Shown here: one piece after another, positions 52,004-61,242 of the stretch | Layout: each line of letters opens with the position of its first letter | How positions within the stretch are numbered: the stretch's first letter is position 1 | Notes under the pieces: generated by a model | Databases searched by the model: none | What the model was told of the DNA's origin: nothing | What the model saw: the letters and a program-made list of their open reading frames with translations, nothing else | Program-made: the position numbers and the translations under genes | Assembly (NCBI GenBank): GCA_002493835.1 | Contig: DLAA01000160.1 | Span: 19,066 to 83,065 of the forward strand | Reading direction: 5' to 3' | DNA length: 64,000 nt | Origin: Lachnospiraceae bacterium UBA7060 | GTDB taxonomy: Bacteria; Bacillota; Clostridia; Lachnospirales; Lachnospiraceae

Positions 52004-53380
52004 TTACGATTTCGGATCCAGCTGCCTGGCAATCTTTTTCACAATCTCATCTATTTCTTCTTCACTTGTGCTCTCGATGGCAAACCGCTCATTTCTCTTT
52101 GCCTTTTCCCGGCGCAGGGCGCGCTGTCCCTCCACCCAATGCCAGTGAATATGTTCATTCGCCAGGATTTCTTTATATTTGTCATAAAACCAATCCCATT
52201 GCTGCAGCTTCTTCTGCACCTGAATGAGAGGCGGCTGTTTGGTGCGATAGGAGGCAAGCTGTTCCTTCGTCAAGTTGTAGGAAGGATCTTTATACACTTC
52301 CTCCGCCATATCGGCAAGCTTCTTGTAACTAGGCTCCTTCTCATCCACCAGATATATCTCATTGATAGCGCTCCGGTCGATGGGAAACACCGGATTTTCC
52401 TCATCCACCGTCCTGGCAAAGCCCTCATAGTCAGTGATTTTCTTCCCCTGACTGATCAGCTTCAGCTCAAAGCCGTCCGTCACTTCAAGTGGGAAAAGCA
52501 GATGACACATCCGCCCCGCAAAGTATGCCTCCACAATAGTGGAGCTGTTGCCCGTATAGACGATATCGCTGGCAATAATCCACTGCTTCACAGACTTTTC
52601 ACTGATCACTTTAAAATTCTCGCAGCGCTTTTCCACTTCGGACATATGCACCCCGATGTGGCCCGGGTGAGGTCTGTATATGACAAGTATGTCATTTCTT
52701 TCTCCACACAGCTTTTCCATCCACTCCAGAATGATCCGTTCGGAACGCATCATAAAATCATAGTAATCCCGCCAGTCGTCCCCGTGTTTTTTGCACATAC
52801 CTGCAATATAATCTTCGGAAAGGTTGTCCGCATAAAAGGGAGATGCAAAGAGCAGTACTTTTTTGTCTGTGGGCAGGCCGTATTCCTCAAAAAGCTCATC
52901 TCTGCCCATATAGTAACCCTTCAGCTCATCCCGCAGAAAATCCATGCCTATATGGCCTACCACTTTGATATTTTTGGGATCCATATGCGCCGCCGAAAGA
53001 AGCCGCCTCCGATTTGCCTCACCCCAGGAAACCCTGACTACCTCTCTGCCGATGCCGGTATAATTCTTAAAAACACCCTCCCGTTCATCCTTCGGATAGA
53101 CGATATTTTCCCACTGCATGTCAATCACTTTGTCGAAGGAGACAAAATCCTTCGTGTGCCATTCCAGAGAGGCATTTTGGTAACAGGCCATGGTCATGAC
53201 CACACGCGCATGATAGATTGGCTTGACGGCCTCCAAAGCCTCCTCATCCTCAATGTGCTTAATCAGCACTTTATAGCCTCTTTTTTCCAGCTCATATTTG
53301 ATGAGACACATATTTTCAAGTTCTCTCACCTTGTGTTCATAGATGATGAGAAAGTCCACTTCCTGCACATCTTTTTTCAT
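52004..53380 (-). CDS. CDP-glycerol glycerophosphotransferase-like / CMP-sugar transferase-like protein
   Basis: 458 residues. The ATG follows GGGAGGTTAGG. The N-terminal half is Rossmann-like (VDFLIIYEHKVRELENMCLI). The C-terminal half has VVGHIGMDFLRDEL, LLFASPFYADN, YRPHPGH and YTGNSSTIVEAYFAGRM, the H-P and S-S-T/E motifs of the PF04464 superfamily (TagF, polysialyltransferases). Proteins of this shape next to CMP-nonulosonate genes transfer acidic sugars or polymerise. Its C-terminal tail is charged (RALRREKAKRNERFA). Donor is inferred from the neighbour, not proven. Confidence 0.78.
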   Translation of the reverse strand: MKKDVQEVDFLIIYEHKVRELENMCLIKYELEKRGYKVLIKHIEDEEALEAVKPIYHARVVMTMACYQNASLEWHTKDFVSFDKVIDMQWENIVYPKDEREGVFKNYTGIGREVVRVSWGEANRRRLLSAAHMDPKNIKVVGHIGMDFLRDELKGYYMGRDELFEEYGLPTDKKVLLFASPFYADNLSEDYIAGMCKKHGDDWRDYYDFMMRSERIILEWMEKLCGERNDILVIYRPHPGHIGVHMSEVEKRCENFKVISEKSVKQWIIASDIVYTGNSSTIVEAYFAGRMCHLLFPLEVTDGFELKLISQGKKITDYEGFARTVDEENPVFPIDRSAINEIYLVDEKEPSYKKLADMAEEVYKDPSYNLTKEQLASYRTKQPPLIQVQKKLQQWDWFYDKYKEILANEHIHWHWVEGQRALRREKAKRNERFAIESTSEEEIDEIVKKIARQLDPKS

Positions 53381-53381
53381 C

Positions 53382-53538
53382 CTAACCTCCCTGATTCCGC
53401 TTTGCGGAATCTCAAATCCGGATAAAGAATGCCCGTATTTTGGGCATTCTTTAGTGTGAAGCTTTAGAAGTTCTTGGCGAAACAGCCCTTGCTGTGAGCC
53501 TTAGAACTTCTCTTCACACTAACCTCCCTGATTCCGCT
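53382..53538. repeat. Structured spacer flanked by 20-bp direct repeats
   Basis: CTAACCTCCCTGATTCCGCT occurs at 53382-53401 and 53519-53538, 137 bp apart, and contains the GGGAGGTTAG ribosome site of the downstream gene. Between them are three hairpins: ATTCCGC/GCGGAAT (53394-53410), TAAAGAATGCCC/GGGCATTCTTTA (53423-53453), and a long stem AGTGTGAAG...AGAAGTTCT paired with AGAACTTCT-CTTCACACT (53453-53520) with an inner ACAGC/GCTGT. The right repeat overlaps the stop codon of the asparagine-synthetase-like gene. It may be a MITE-like insertion with duplicated flanks. Confidence 0.85.
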
Positions 53539-55240
53539 ATATGTTGAAAAATAAATAGATCGCACTCAAAATCGTGAGAACCTGACTTTTTTCCGTAAAG
53601 TTCCCCTCCGCAAAAAGCCGCTTCATATCTGCGCGAAGCTCCTTAGGCAAAACCGTACTGTCAATCCGCTCCCTGTACATCGTCTCCAAATTTTTTCTGA
53701 CATCGCTGTCATTCTCATACCAGTAATCCATAGGATTCATGGAATTGGGATCAGGTCTGTGCAAAGCCTTCCGCGCATATCCTCCTGCCAGCTTTCCCGT
53801 GGTCTTTACTTTCCTTCTGAAGATCTCGCTCTCCTTTGGACGCACGCCCCATTTTTCCCATACAAATTCCGCCGCTTCCGGATATTTTGCCGCAATCCAC
53901 TTCAAATAAATATGATGGCCTTTCCTGTATGCAAAAGGCACTGCCATAACCGCCTCCAAAAAATCCACATCCAAAAAGGGCGATCCTGTCTCCACATAGT
54001 TTTGCCTGATCATATAAGAACTCTGAGCCCCAAGAAGACCTCTGGTTACCAGAGCAAAAATTTCCTGCGTCTTGTATTGTTTCAATATATTTTCATTAAA
54101 TTGATACTGCAGTTTATCAGAATACTGGTGCATACCAAATTTTGGACTGCCGTTATTCAATCCCTTATCCTGATAAAAAGTAGACACAATGGCATCCCCT
54201 ACCATTCCCGTATGTTCGATGCCGAATTCGTCTGTGTTGAGCGCCCGAAGCAGACGGTTGCCTCCAGTCATACCCAGACAGACAGCCGCCGCGTTATTTT
54301 TGCAGGTCATCTCATCCACATCATACATCCATGTCAAATCATCCAGCGGTTTGTGGAGATATTCATGCTTTAATGTGCGCGCCACCTGGGATGATATCCG
54401 CTGATCCAGATAATTTAATCTGCTGTAAGCAATATTCAGCTGATCCCGAAAACCCAGCTCATGGGCAATCCAAGTCACCATACGGCTGTCAAGACCGCCG
54501 CTCAAATCCACCAGGTGCCGATAGCCGTATTCGCGGTCTTTGGAAAATTCTCTCTCCACCGCCTGCCGGAAAGCGCCGTCGATCCGCTCCACCGCCTCCT
54601 CTTCGCTCATATCCTCCTCCCCACAGGGAATCGCATAATAGCGGTGAAGGGTGACTTTACCTCCGGAAAGTTCCGCGAAATGGCCAGGAAGAAGTCTGCG
54701 TATCTCTGTGACAAAGGTACTGTCGTCCAGCATATAACCGCAGGTCAACATATATTTTGCGGCCTGCTCGTTAAAATGATAGGGAATCCCGTTTGCCCGC
54801 AGCACCTGAACCATAAAATCCAGCCGGTCCGACACCATAAAGCTGTCAGAATCGCAGTAATAATAGATCGATTTATTTGACATCTGATCTGTATAGACAG
54901 TGATCAAATCATTTCTCTTGTCGTAAAAATAGCCGCAGAAGGCCCCCCGCAGTTGTTGAAAATGAGCAGTCCTGTCTCCCCTGAATGAATGGGCAAAAGA
55001 TTCCGGCCACTCACCAAAACCCTCGGGACAGAGAAATGACTCCTTATTATACACGTAACCGTCCAGGAAACATATCTGATCTGCATTCGACAAAAAGATC
55101 TGATCCTGTGGAAACTTGTTCAGAAGATTCCGATAGTGTACACAGACCCCTAAGTCCATATACTCTCCCAGACAATTTATTCTCAGATTTTTGCCTGCAG
55201 CGAGAAAGCCGCGCAGCCGCCAATCCTTATCTTTGGACAT
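53537..55240 (-). CDS. Asparagine-synthetase-like amidotransferase lacking the glutaminase Cys
   Basis: 567 residues from ATG 55240 (AGAGGTG upstream); the stop of the DegT gene lies inside the start region (14-base overlap). The C-terminal ATP-pyrophosphatase domain is intact: LVDLSGGLDSRMVTW (SGGxDS P-loop near 246-251) and a later EHTGMVGDAIVST. The N-terminal glutaminase-like part starts MSKDKDW and has no Cys at residue 2, so it cannot hydrolyse glutamine by the usual route. It may use free ammonia or act as a beta-lactam-synthetase-like amide former on a sugar acid. Such homologues occur in O-antigen loci. Confidence 0.85.
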   Translation of the reverse strand: MSKDKDWRLRGFLAAGKNLRINCLGEYMDLGVCVHYRNLLNKFPQDQIFLSNADQICFLDGYVYNKESFLCPEGFGEWPESFAHSFRGDRTAHFQQLRGAFCGYFYDKRNDLITVYTDQMSNKSIYYYCDSDSFMVSDRLDFMVQVLRANGIPYHFNEQAAKYMLTCGYMLDDSTFVTEIRRLLPGHFAELSGGKVTLHRYYAIPCGEEDMSEEEAVERIDGAFRQAVEREFSKDREYGYRHLVDLSGGLDSRMVTWIAHELGFRDQLNIAYSRLNYLDQRISSQVARTLKHEYLHKPLDDLTWMYDVDEMTCKNNAAAVCLGMTGGNRLLRALNTDEFGIEHTGMVGDAIVSTFYQDKGLNNGSPKFGMHQYSDKLQYQFNENILKQYKTQEIFALVTRGLLGAQSSYMIRQNYVETGSPFLDVDFLEAVMAVPFAYRKGHHIYLKWIAAKYPEAAEFVWEKWGVRPKESEIFRRKVKTTGKLAGGYARKALHRPDPNSMNPMDYWYENDSDVRKNLETMYRERIDSTVLPKELRADMKRLFAEGNFTEKSQVLTILSAIYLFFNI

Positions 55241-56372
55241 CCGCAACACCTCTTAACACTCTTTCACACACCAATTTAATCTGCCCCTCCTCCATATACG
55301 GATGGAACGGAAGGGAGAGACATCTTTCGGACAGTTCCTGTGCCGCCTTGCAGGACACAGCCTCCACCTGTCTGCCGCGAAAAGCCTCCTGCAGATGCAT
55401 CGTCTTTTTGTAGTAGACTGCACTGGGAATGCCCGCCTCATTTAAACTCTCGATCACCCGCTCACGCTCCATCGTATCCTTAAGGCAGATCGTGTACTGC
55501 GCCCAGGCGGACTGTCTGTTTTCCAAAATATGAGGCGTCTGCACAGCATCCTTGAGCAGTTCTGTATACTTCTGCGCCACCCGCTCACAGGCCGCAAGCT
55601 CCTCCTCAAAGAAAGAAAGCTTCGCAAGCAGAACTGCCGCCTGCAGAGTATCCAGGCGGGAATTCATGCCAATTCGGACATTGTCATACTTGTCACTGCC
55701 TTTGCCATGCACATGCAGAGACCGAAGTCGGTCCGCCCACTCGTCGTTATCCGTAAATACCGCACCGCCGTCCCCATAGCAACCCAGCGGTTTTGAAGGG
55801 AAAAACGAGGTAGTCGAGATATCGCCGAGGCTGCCTGTCCTGTGTCCACCCAGAGTGCCGCCGAAGGACTGCGCCGCGTCTTCCAGAAGAAGCATATGGA
55901 AGCGTTTTGTAATCTCCCTGATCTTGTCATACTCTGCAGGCTGACCAAACAAGTCAACCACCACCACTGCACGGGGTCTCAACTCTGTACAATTTATCAC
56001 ATACGTTATCGCCTTTTCTAAGCTTTCACAATCTATATTGAAGGTAAGGGGATCCACATCCACGAAAACTGGCACGCCTCCTGTAAGCGGCACGACCTCC
56101 CCGCTGGAAAAAAAAGTAAAGTCCGGGACAAACACCGCATCCCTGGCATCGATCTCCCAAGCCATAAGCGCCAACTGCAGGGCATCTGTCCCGTTGCCGC
56201 AGGCAATACAGTGCTTCACGCCCGCAAACGCTGAAAGCCGTTCCTCCAGCTGCGAAACCTGGGGCCCGCTGATAAAATGCGTATTCTCCACCACACTCTG
56301 CATCGCGGCGTCAATGGCCTGTCTGTGACACTGGTACTGTTTTTTTAAATCGCGAAATTCCATATTTCCCAT
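55227..56372 (-). CDS. DegT/DnrJ/EryC1/StrS sugar aminotransferase
   Basis: 381 residues, standard length. The PLP lysine is in TTSFFPSKPLGCYGDGGAVFTDN. LLEDAAQSFGG has the cofactor Asp, and HCIACGNGTDALQLAL is the phosphate-binding loop. It puts an amino group on a keto sugar nucleotide (C3 or C4 unknown). AAAGGACG is before the ATG. It is 54 bases downstream of the WecB-like epimerase gene and overlaps the asparagine-synthetase-like gene, so these three probably handle one amino/amide sugar. Confidence 0.92.
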   Translation of the reverse strand: MGNMEFRDLKKQYQCHRQAIDAAMQSVVENTHFISGPQVSQLEERLSAFAGVKHCIACGNGTDALQLALMAWEIDARDAVFVPDFTFFSSGEVVPLTGGVPVFVDVDPLTFNIDCESLEKAITYVINCTELRPRAVVVVDLFGQPAEYDKIREITKRFHMLLLEDAAQSFGGTLGGHRTGSLGDISTTSFFPSKPLGCYGDGGAVFTDNDEWADRLRSLHVHGKGSDKYDNVRIGMNSRLDTLQAAVLLAKLSFFEEELAACERVAQKYTELLKDAVQTPHILENRQSAWAQYTICLKDTMERERVIESLNEAGIPSAVYYKKTMHLQEAFRGRQVEAVSCKAAQELSERCLSLPFHPYMEEGQIKLVCERVLRGVADVQR

Positions 56373-56426
56373 CGTCCTTTACTCTTTTTACTCTTTTGCT
56401 CTTTTTTTCTTTTTATCTGTTACTTT

Positions 56427-57506
56427 TTAAATTAAGCCTTTTTCCTTCAGAACCTGAACCATTTTCTTTGCCGCACAGCCGTCCCCATAATACCTTGGCC
56501 GCTCTTCCGGTGCTGCCCGCACCGCCTTCTTTGCAAAGGCCAGCGCACTCTCCACGCTCTTTGCATCCTCCGGATTGACCCGGTGAAGCCAGTCGTCCCG
56601 CATCAAATCCTCCCAGATATCCAGATTCAGCATAAACAGGCATTTTGCCCCTGCAAAAGAAGATTCCTTAGACACGCCCCCAGAATCCGTGAGAATCAAC
56701 CGCGCCCGGCTCATCAGCCGCACCATCTCCACATACCCCACAGGATTTATTATTTCCAGATTGGAAATCGATTCCGCCCTCTCAAGCAGCCCAAACTGTG
56801 AAAGGCATTTTCTGGTGCGTGGGTGAAGCGGACAAACCACTTTGTCGCCCAGCCGTTCCACCAAGTCCAGAATAGCTGCCATTCGTTCTTTGTTAGAAGT
56901 ATTTTCCTGCCTGTGCCAAGTCATCAAGACAATCTCTTCCTGTTCCCCAGATATCTCAGCCTGCCCCGTCCGCCCTGCAATTGACAGATAGGTGTCATAC
57001 ATGATGTCGCCCGTCACACAAGCCTGTTCTCCCAATCCCTCTCTCTTCAGATTTTCCAAAGATACGGCATCGGGGCAAAACAAAACATCAGAGAGATGAT
57101 CTGTCACAATACGGTTGCATTCTTCCGGATTAGTCCTGACATGCGTCCTCGGCCCCGCCTCCACATGGACAATGGGAATGCACAGTTTCGACGCCGTCAC
57201 AGCGCCGGCCAGCGTCGTATTCGTATCCCCGTAGAGAATCACCAGCTCCGGCTTTTTATCGAGAAGCTCTTCCTCCAAGCCAACCATGGCCTTCGCCGTC
57301 ACCTGAGCATGACTGCCGCCGCCCGCCTCCAAATTAACATAGGGTGCCGGAATACCCAGCTCCTCAAAAAAAATATCGGACATATTCTCGTCATAATGCT
57401 GTCCGCTGTGAATAATATTCTGCTGACAGCCCGCTTCCTCCAACGCATGATAGAGCGGCGCAAGCTTGATAAACTGAGGACGGTTCCCCACAATATGCGT
57501 GATCAT
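56427..57506 (-). CDS. wecB: UDP-N-acetylglucosamine 2-epimerase (non-hydrolysing)
   Basis: 359 residues from ATG 57506 behind GAGGAAAAG; an upstream in-frame ATG at 57542 is in a Lys/Glu-rich run without family match. Family markers: THIVGNRPQFIKLAPLYHAL, NIIHSGQHYDENMSDIFFEELGI, ILYGDTNTTLAGA, IVHVEAGPRTHVRTNPEECNR and LILTDSGGVSKESSFAG (the E-S-SF of the active site). It interconverts UDP-GlcNAc and UDP-ManNAc or a related amino sugar. No ManNAc dehydrogenase is in the window. Confidence 0.9.
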   Translation of the reverse strand: MITHIVGNRPQFIKLAPLYHALEEAGCQQNIIHSGQHYDENMSDIFFEELGIPAPYVNLEAGGGSHAQVTAKAMVGLEEELLDKKPELVILYGDTNTTLAGAVTASKLCIPIVHVEAGPRTHVRTNPEECNRIVTDHLSDVLFCPDAVSLENLKREGLGEQACVTGDIMYDTYLSIAGRTGQAEISGEQEEIVLMTWHRQENTSNKERMAAILDLVERLGDKVVCPLHPRTRKCLSQFGLLERAESISNLEIINPVGYVEMVRLMSRARLILTDSGGVSKESSFAGAKCLFMLNLDIWEDLMRDDWLHRVNPEDAKSVESALAFAKKAVRAAPEERPRYYGDGCAAKKMVQVLKEKGLI

Positions 57507-57560
57507 ACTTCTTTTCCTCTTTTCCTCTTTTTCTCTCTTCATTCCGACATACTTTTGTGT

Positions 57561-58667
57561 TTAAGACTCTATATAATCAACCACCGGTTTCATAACCGCC
57601 TTCATGCTGACATGCTCCGCCGCAAACTGCCTGATTTTGTCGGACAGCTCCTTCTTGCTCTCCACCATGCTTCTCACCTGTTTATAAAATGCCACAACCT
57701 CCTCTATATCCACTGTACTCTCATCATTGGCAAAAACCCGGGCGAAAGGATAGCTGTCTGTCAGCACATCAATAGTACAGCCTGTGATTAACGGCATGCC
57801 CTTGGCAAGGCATTCGCGGGATTTAAGCGCACATAAATTACCGTAGACTCCAAGCTTATACATACCAAATGATATAAGAGCAATATCACTCTCATTGTAT
57901 AAGGCATCCAGCTCATCGCCGGTAAGCGTCGGGTAAAATGTTACATGCTCTTCCAGCCGGTATTTCTTCACAAGCTCCTGATACCGCGCCTTCTCCGGCC
58001 CGTCTCCCACCAGCCTCAGATTCACCTGAAAATCCGGTTTTTTACCGCTGTAATAAGCTTTAAGCCCTTCTATTATGCGCTCATATCCATGGTGTCTCTG
58101 CATAAAAGCCACGCCGATGAGATTAACCTGCCTGTCGTGAAATACTCCCTCCACCTGCTTTACCGCATCTACATTGATCCCATTCGCCGAGTGGAGTGTG
58201 GGAATTCCAAAGATCTCCCGATGCTCTGTGTAAGTGACAAAACGATCCACATATTTTTTTAGTTTAGGACGGTAAAGCAGCTCTTTGATATAAAAAGGCC
58301 ATGCATTCCATTTGCCAAAATCGTCCTTATCATAGGGATAGGTAAACAGCTCTATGATAATCCTGCAGTCAGGATACCGCTCCTTAATCGTCCTCCAAAA
58401 GTTAAGATACGCCCTGTCCGCAACCGACCTCCTGACATAAAGAAAATCAGGGTTGTCTATCCGCTTCAGAGCCCCCTCATAATCTCTCAGAATGGACGCT
58501 GTCGGAAATAGTCCCCATATTCTTCCTGCCAGCGGTCTAACCGGCGTCGCCACTTCTATTTCCTGTATCTCATACGTCTTGCCAAACTCCTCCATCTGCA
58601 TGTCGATTTTCTTACTGACACCGATAGACAGACGTCCCTGAAAATGGATATAATACCCTTTTTTCAT
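57561..58667 (-). CDS. GT4 glycosyltransferase
   Basis: 368 residues, GT-B. VSKKIDMQMEEFGKTYEIQEI opens the acceptor domain. LIGVAFMQRHHGYERIIEGL, LVGDGPEKARYQEL, FYPTLTGDELDALYNESDIAL and ALKSRECLAKGMPLITG form the donor half with the late Glu. AAGGGAG stands before the ATG. It is similar in layout to the GT4 at 49983 but not closely so. It lies in the right-hand amino-sugar operon. Confidence 0.88.
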   Translation of the reverse strand: MKKGYYIHFQGRLSIGVSKKIDMQMEEFGKTYEIQEIEVATPVRPLAGRIWGLFPTASILRDYEGALKRIDNPDFLYVRRSVADRAYLNFWRTIKERYPDCRIIIELFTYPYDKDDFGKWNAWPFYIKELLYRPKLKKYVDRFVTYTEHREIFGIPTLHSANGINVDAVKQVEGVFHDRQVNLIGVAFMQRHHGYERIIEGLKAYYSGKKPDFQVNLRLVGDGPEKARYQELVKKYRLEEHVTFYPTLTGDELDALYNESDIALISFGMYKLGVYGNLCALKSRECLAKGMPLITGCTIDVLTDSYPFARVFANDESTVDIEEVVAFYKQVRSMVESKKELSDKIRQFAAEHVSMKAVMKPVVDYIES

Positions 58668-58761
58668 AATAGCATACTCCCTTTTTCGCGCAAATGCAAC
58701 GAATATCCCGCTGCGCTTGCATCATATTCACACGGAAAAGTAACCTGCATACTCTTTTATC

Positions 58762-59673
58762 TTATCCCTGATAATCTGCAGATCTTCCAAAGCGTCCCTT
58801 TCGATAGTCCCGGATCCCCCGCAGGGTCGCACAGACGAGTGCCCCCTTTCCCTGCAATAGCCACAGCAGACAGCACACCGTCCGGTTGACTGCATAGTAC
58901 ATAAGGAATATCGGATACCGCCGCCCCAGGTGCATCTTGTTGCACAGCAGCCAGTTGCGGGCAATATAATAAGCGCAGAGCGGGCCGTCCGCCCCCTTGG
59001 TGCTCGCCCCCACTTTGTGGTACATGACCGCCCTAGGGCAATAGTAGATGGGTATTCCCAGCCCGCACAGACGAAAACTGTACTCCGTATCCTCATAGTA
59101 AAGGAAAAACCGCTCGTCCAGCACCCCCGCTTTCCCAATGACAGGAGCCGGAATCAACAGACAGCATCCTGTCGCAAATCCAATTTTTGCTTCACGGTCA
59201 TACTGCCCTTCATCTGTCTCATCCAGCCCGATGTGGCGCACTTTTTTGATCACAGAGGATACACTCCCTCCCGCCGACCAAATCCGCCTTCTATCGCCGC
59301 TGTAATAGATTTTGGGAACAATCACACTATCCGGATGTCTCTGCGCACACTTTAGCATCCGCAAAAGCATATCGGGCGCGATCTCCGTGTCGTTGTTTAA
59401 AAGCAGGATAAAATCCGCTCTCCACGCCATCGCCTGCTCAATGCCCACGTTGTTTGCATGAGAAAAGCCATAATTATCATCTAACATAATAAGCTCGACC
59501 TGCTTATCCTCTGCGTACCGTTTTCGTAAAATCTCCATGGACTTGTCCGAAGATGCATTATCCACCACAAAAGTTTTTAACTCGAATCCGCCCTCACTTG
59601 CGCGTATGGAATCGATGCACGCCGTATTGTACTTTTCCCCGTTATAATTTACTAAAATCACAGCCAGCTTCAT
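58762..59673 (-). CDS. GT2 glycosyltransferase (rhamnosyltransferase-like)
   Basis: 303 residues. GT-A motifs: AVILVNYNGEKYN, TFVVDNASSDKSMEIL, LIMLDDNYGFSHANNVGIEQA, FILLLNNDTEIAPDMLL (D-x-D position N-N-D), and FFLYYEDTEYSFRLCGLGIPI with the catalytic E-D. These are typical of WbbL-like transferases. GAGGGAAAC stands before the ATG. The C-terminal 40 residues are basic and hydrophobic and may touch the membrane. Donor unknown. Confidence 0.9.
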   Translation of the reverse strand: MKLAVILVNYNGEKYNTACIDSIRASEGGFELKTFVVDNASSDKSMEILRKRYAEDKQVELIMLDDNYGFSHANNVGIEQAMAWRADFILLLNNDTEIAPDMLLRMLKCAQRHPDSVIVPKIYYSGDRRRIWSAGGSVSSVIKKVRHIGLDETDEGQYDREAKIGFATGCCLLIPAPVIGKAGVLDERFFLYYEDTEYSFRLCGLGIPIYYCPRAVMYHKVGASTKGADGPLCAYYIARNWLLCNKMHLGRRYPIFLMYYAVNRTVCCLLWLLQGKGALVCATLRGIRDYRKGRFGRSADYQG

Positions 59674-59687
59674 ACCGTATGTTTCCC

Positions 59688-60803
59688 TCAGTCAAATACT
59701 TCTGACAACACCTGATAATACTTTTTCGTCAGCTTCATCTGATCATACGCGTCAAAATCAACCTCCGCAATCCGGTCCACCGGACACCTCATAACCCGAA
59801 TCCATTCCTGCACATCATAGGGATCCTTCACATAATTCGCCTTCCCCTGCGTAACCTCCGGCACACATGTTCTATCTGTAGCAATCACCACCGCGCCAAA
59901 GAGCATCGCCTCCACAGGCGGCATGCCAAAGCCTTCAAACACGCTTGGAAAAAGAAAGGCCCGGCAGTCTCTGTACAGCGTGTTGCGCTCCTCATTCTCG
60001 ACAAATCCAGTGAGCACAACCTCCTGTGTCAACCCTCTGTCCCCAAGCTGTCTCTCCAGCGCCTTCCTCCCGTCTCCGTTTACTCCTGATATGAGCAGCT
60101 TACACGGCAGACCTGACTGTCCTTTTTTTATCTCCTCGAAAACTGCAAGCAATGTCTCCAAATTTTTGTGGGGAATCATCTGCGCCACAGTGTAATAAAA
60201 TTCCTTTTTCTCTATCTGATATTTTTCTGCCAGCCTCTCAAAAGGTACTGTCTGCTCCCTATCCACAGTAATTGGATTGTAGACAGCAGTAATCTTATCC
60301 GGCTGCAGACGATATCTTTTGATGACATCCTCCCGCACCCATTCCGATATCGCAATGAGATGCGCTGAAAAATGTACGTCCAGCCACCAGCACAGCTTCG
60401 AGTAGGCAATTTCGTGAAAAGGATGATACTCCGGGTAGTGTGCCGCCTGCAGATCATGGATCACATTCACGTAAGTGATGCCGCCATTTACAAGCGTACG
60501 ACAGTACACCGGCGTAAAGCATTTCCGAATACCATGTTTTCGAAGGAACCGATTCTGGCAGAAAAACTGCCACAGAATCCGGCCCGCAATATTGGCGGAA
60601 ATCACTTTCGTCTCCAAAAGATCAATCCGTTCATCCTGCGCATAATGCGAAAAAGTTTCCCGATTATCCTCCGATACCATCAAAGAAAGATGGAAGGGCT
60701 CCTCAAGCCGCAGAAAGCCATCCAGCAAATTGCGGATATAAAATTCTGTCCCGCCCACTTTTCTGGGACGAAGCCACAACAAATCAACCGCTATATCAAG
60801 CAT
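59688..60803 (-). CDS. GT4 glycosyltransferase (mannosyl-type)
   Basis: 371 residues, GT-B. IAVDLLWLRPRKVGGTEFYIRNLLDG (G-G-x-E acceptor loop), VNVIHDLQAAHYPEYHP, FYYTVAQMIPHKNLETLLAVFEEI, and FPSVFEGFGMPPVEAMLFGAVVIATD (E-x7-E). AAGGATG stands before the ATG. The pattern fits bacterial mannosyl- or rhamnosyltransferases, but the donor cannot be fixed. It is 15 bases from the GT2 gene downstream, so same transcript. Confidence 0.9.
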   Translation of the reverse strand: MLDIAVDLLWLRPRKVGGTEFYIRNLLDGFLRLEEPFHLSLMVSEDNRETFSHYAQDERIDLLETKVISANIAGRILWQFFCQNRFLRKHGIRKCFTPVYCRTLVNGGITYVNVIHDLQAAHYPEYHPFHEIAYSKLCWWLDVHFSAHLIAISEWVREDVIKRYRLQPDKITAVYNPITVDREQTVPFERLAEKYQIEKKEFYYTVAQMIPHKNLETLLAVFEEIKKGQSGLPCKLLISGVNGDGRKALERQLGDRGLTQEVVLTGFVENEERNTLYRDCRAFLFPSVFEGFGMPPVEAMLFGAVVIATDRTCVPEVTQGKANYVKDPYDVQEWIRVMRCPVDRIAEVDFDAYDQMKLTKKYYQVLSEVFD

Positions 60804-60818
60804 ATTTCATCCTTCCAC

Positions 60819-61208
60819 TCAACCTTCAACCTTTGTCTGGCCGGAAAGGTCCGTGCCTTTCTTTTCTAAATCACGCACGCGCTTCTCCAAAATCGCTATC
60901 TCCTGTGTCAGCGTCCGAATCTTGCGGTTCTGTCTGGATGCAATAGACGTCAGGGACAACAGAATCATAATGACAAAGCCTATAGCAAAACTAAACAGGC
61001 CGTTCATATTGTCCTGAATACCGAATATATGGATAATCCTCACCAGAAGCTCCGGTACCACAACCAGAATACCCATGGTAAATCCCGCCACAAGCCACAG
61101 CAGCGTATATTTTAGATTAAGTGCCTTTTGCTTCAAAAAATATAAAATAACAATAAAATAACAGATCACTGCAGCGATCAGTGTCACTCTGAGTGTAGCA
61201 GGTATCAT
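60819..61208 (-). CDS. DUF2304 membrane protein
   Basis: 129 residues. GAAAGGAG precedes the ATG. Three membrane helices (about 7-22, 34-55, 68-92) follow the family text LKQKALNLKYTLLWLVAGFTMGILV. A C-terminal coiled coil follows (RKIRTLTQEIAILEKRVRDLEKKG). DUF2304 proteins regularly stand next to DPM1-like GT2 enzymes, as here, and probably assist them. No catalytic residues are known. Confidence 0.88.
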   Translation of the reverse strand: MIPATLRVTLIAAVICYFIVILYFLKQKALNLKYTLLWLVAGFTMGILVVVPELLVRIIHIFGIQDNMNGLFSFAIGFVIMILLSLTSIASRQNRKIRTLTQEIAILEKRVRDLEKKGTDLSGQTKVEG

Positions 61209-61242
61209 GACCGGCCGCTCCTTTCTATGAAATCCTCTTAAG

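Noticed and set aside
52139..53425. 428-codon plus-strand frame opposite the PF04464-type gene
   Set aside because: Mirror coding of a high-confidence minus gene, no ribosome site, His/Phe-rich text typical of antisense frames.
58728..59138. Alternative C-terminus for the GT2 gene in another frame
   Set aside because: The chosen frame to 58762 is a normal ending for this family and no frameshift-prone run lies at the junction.
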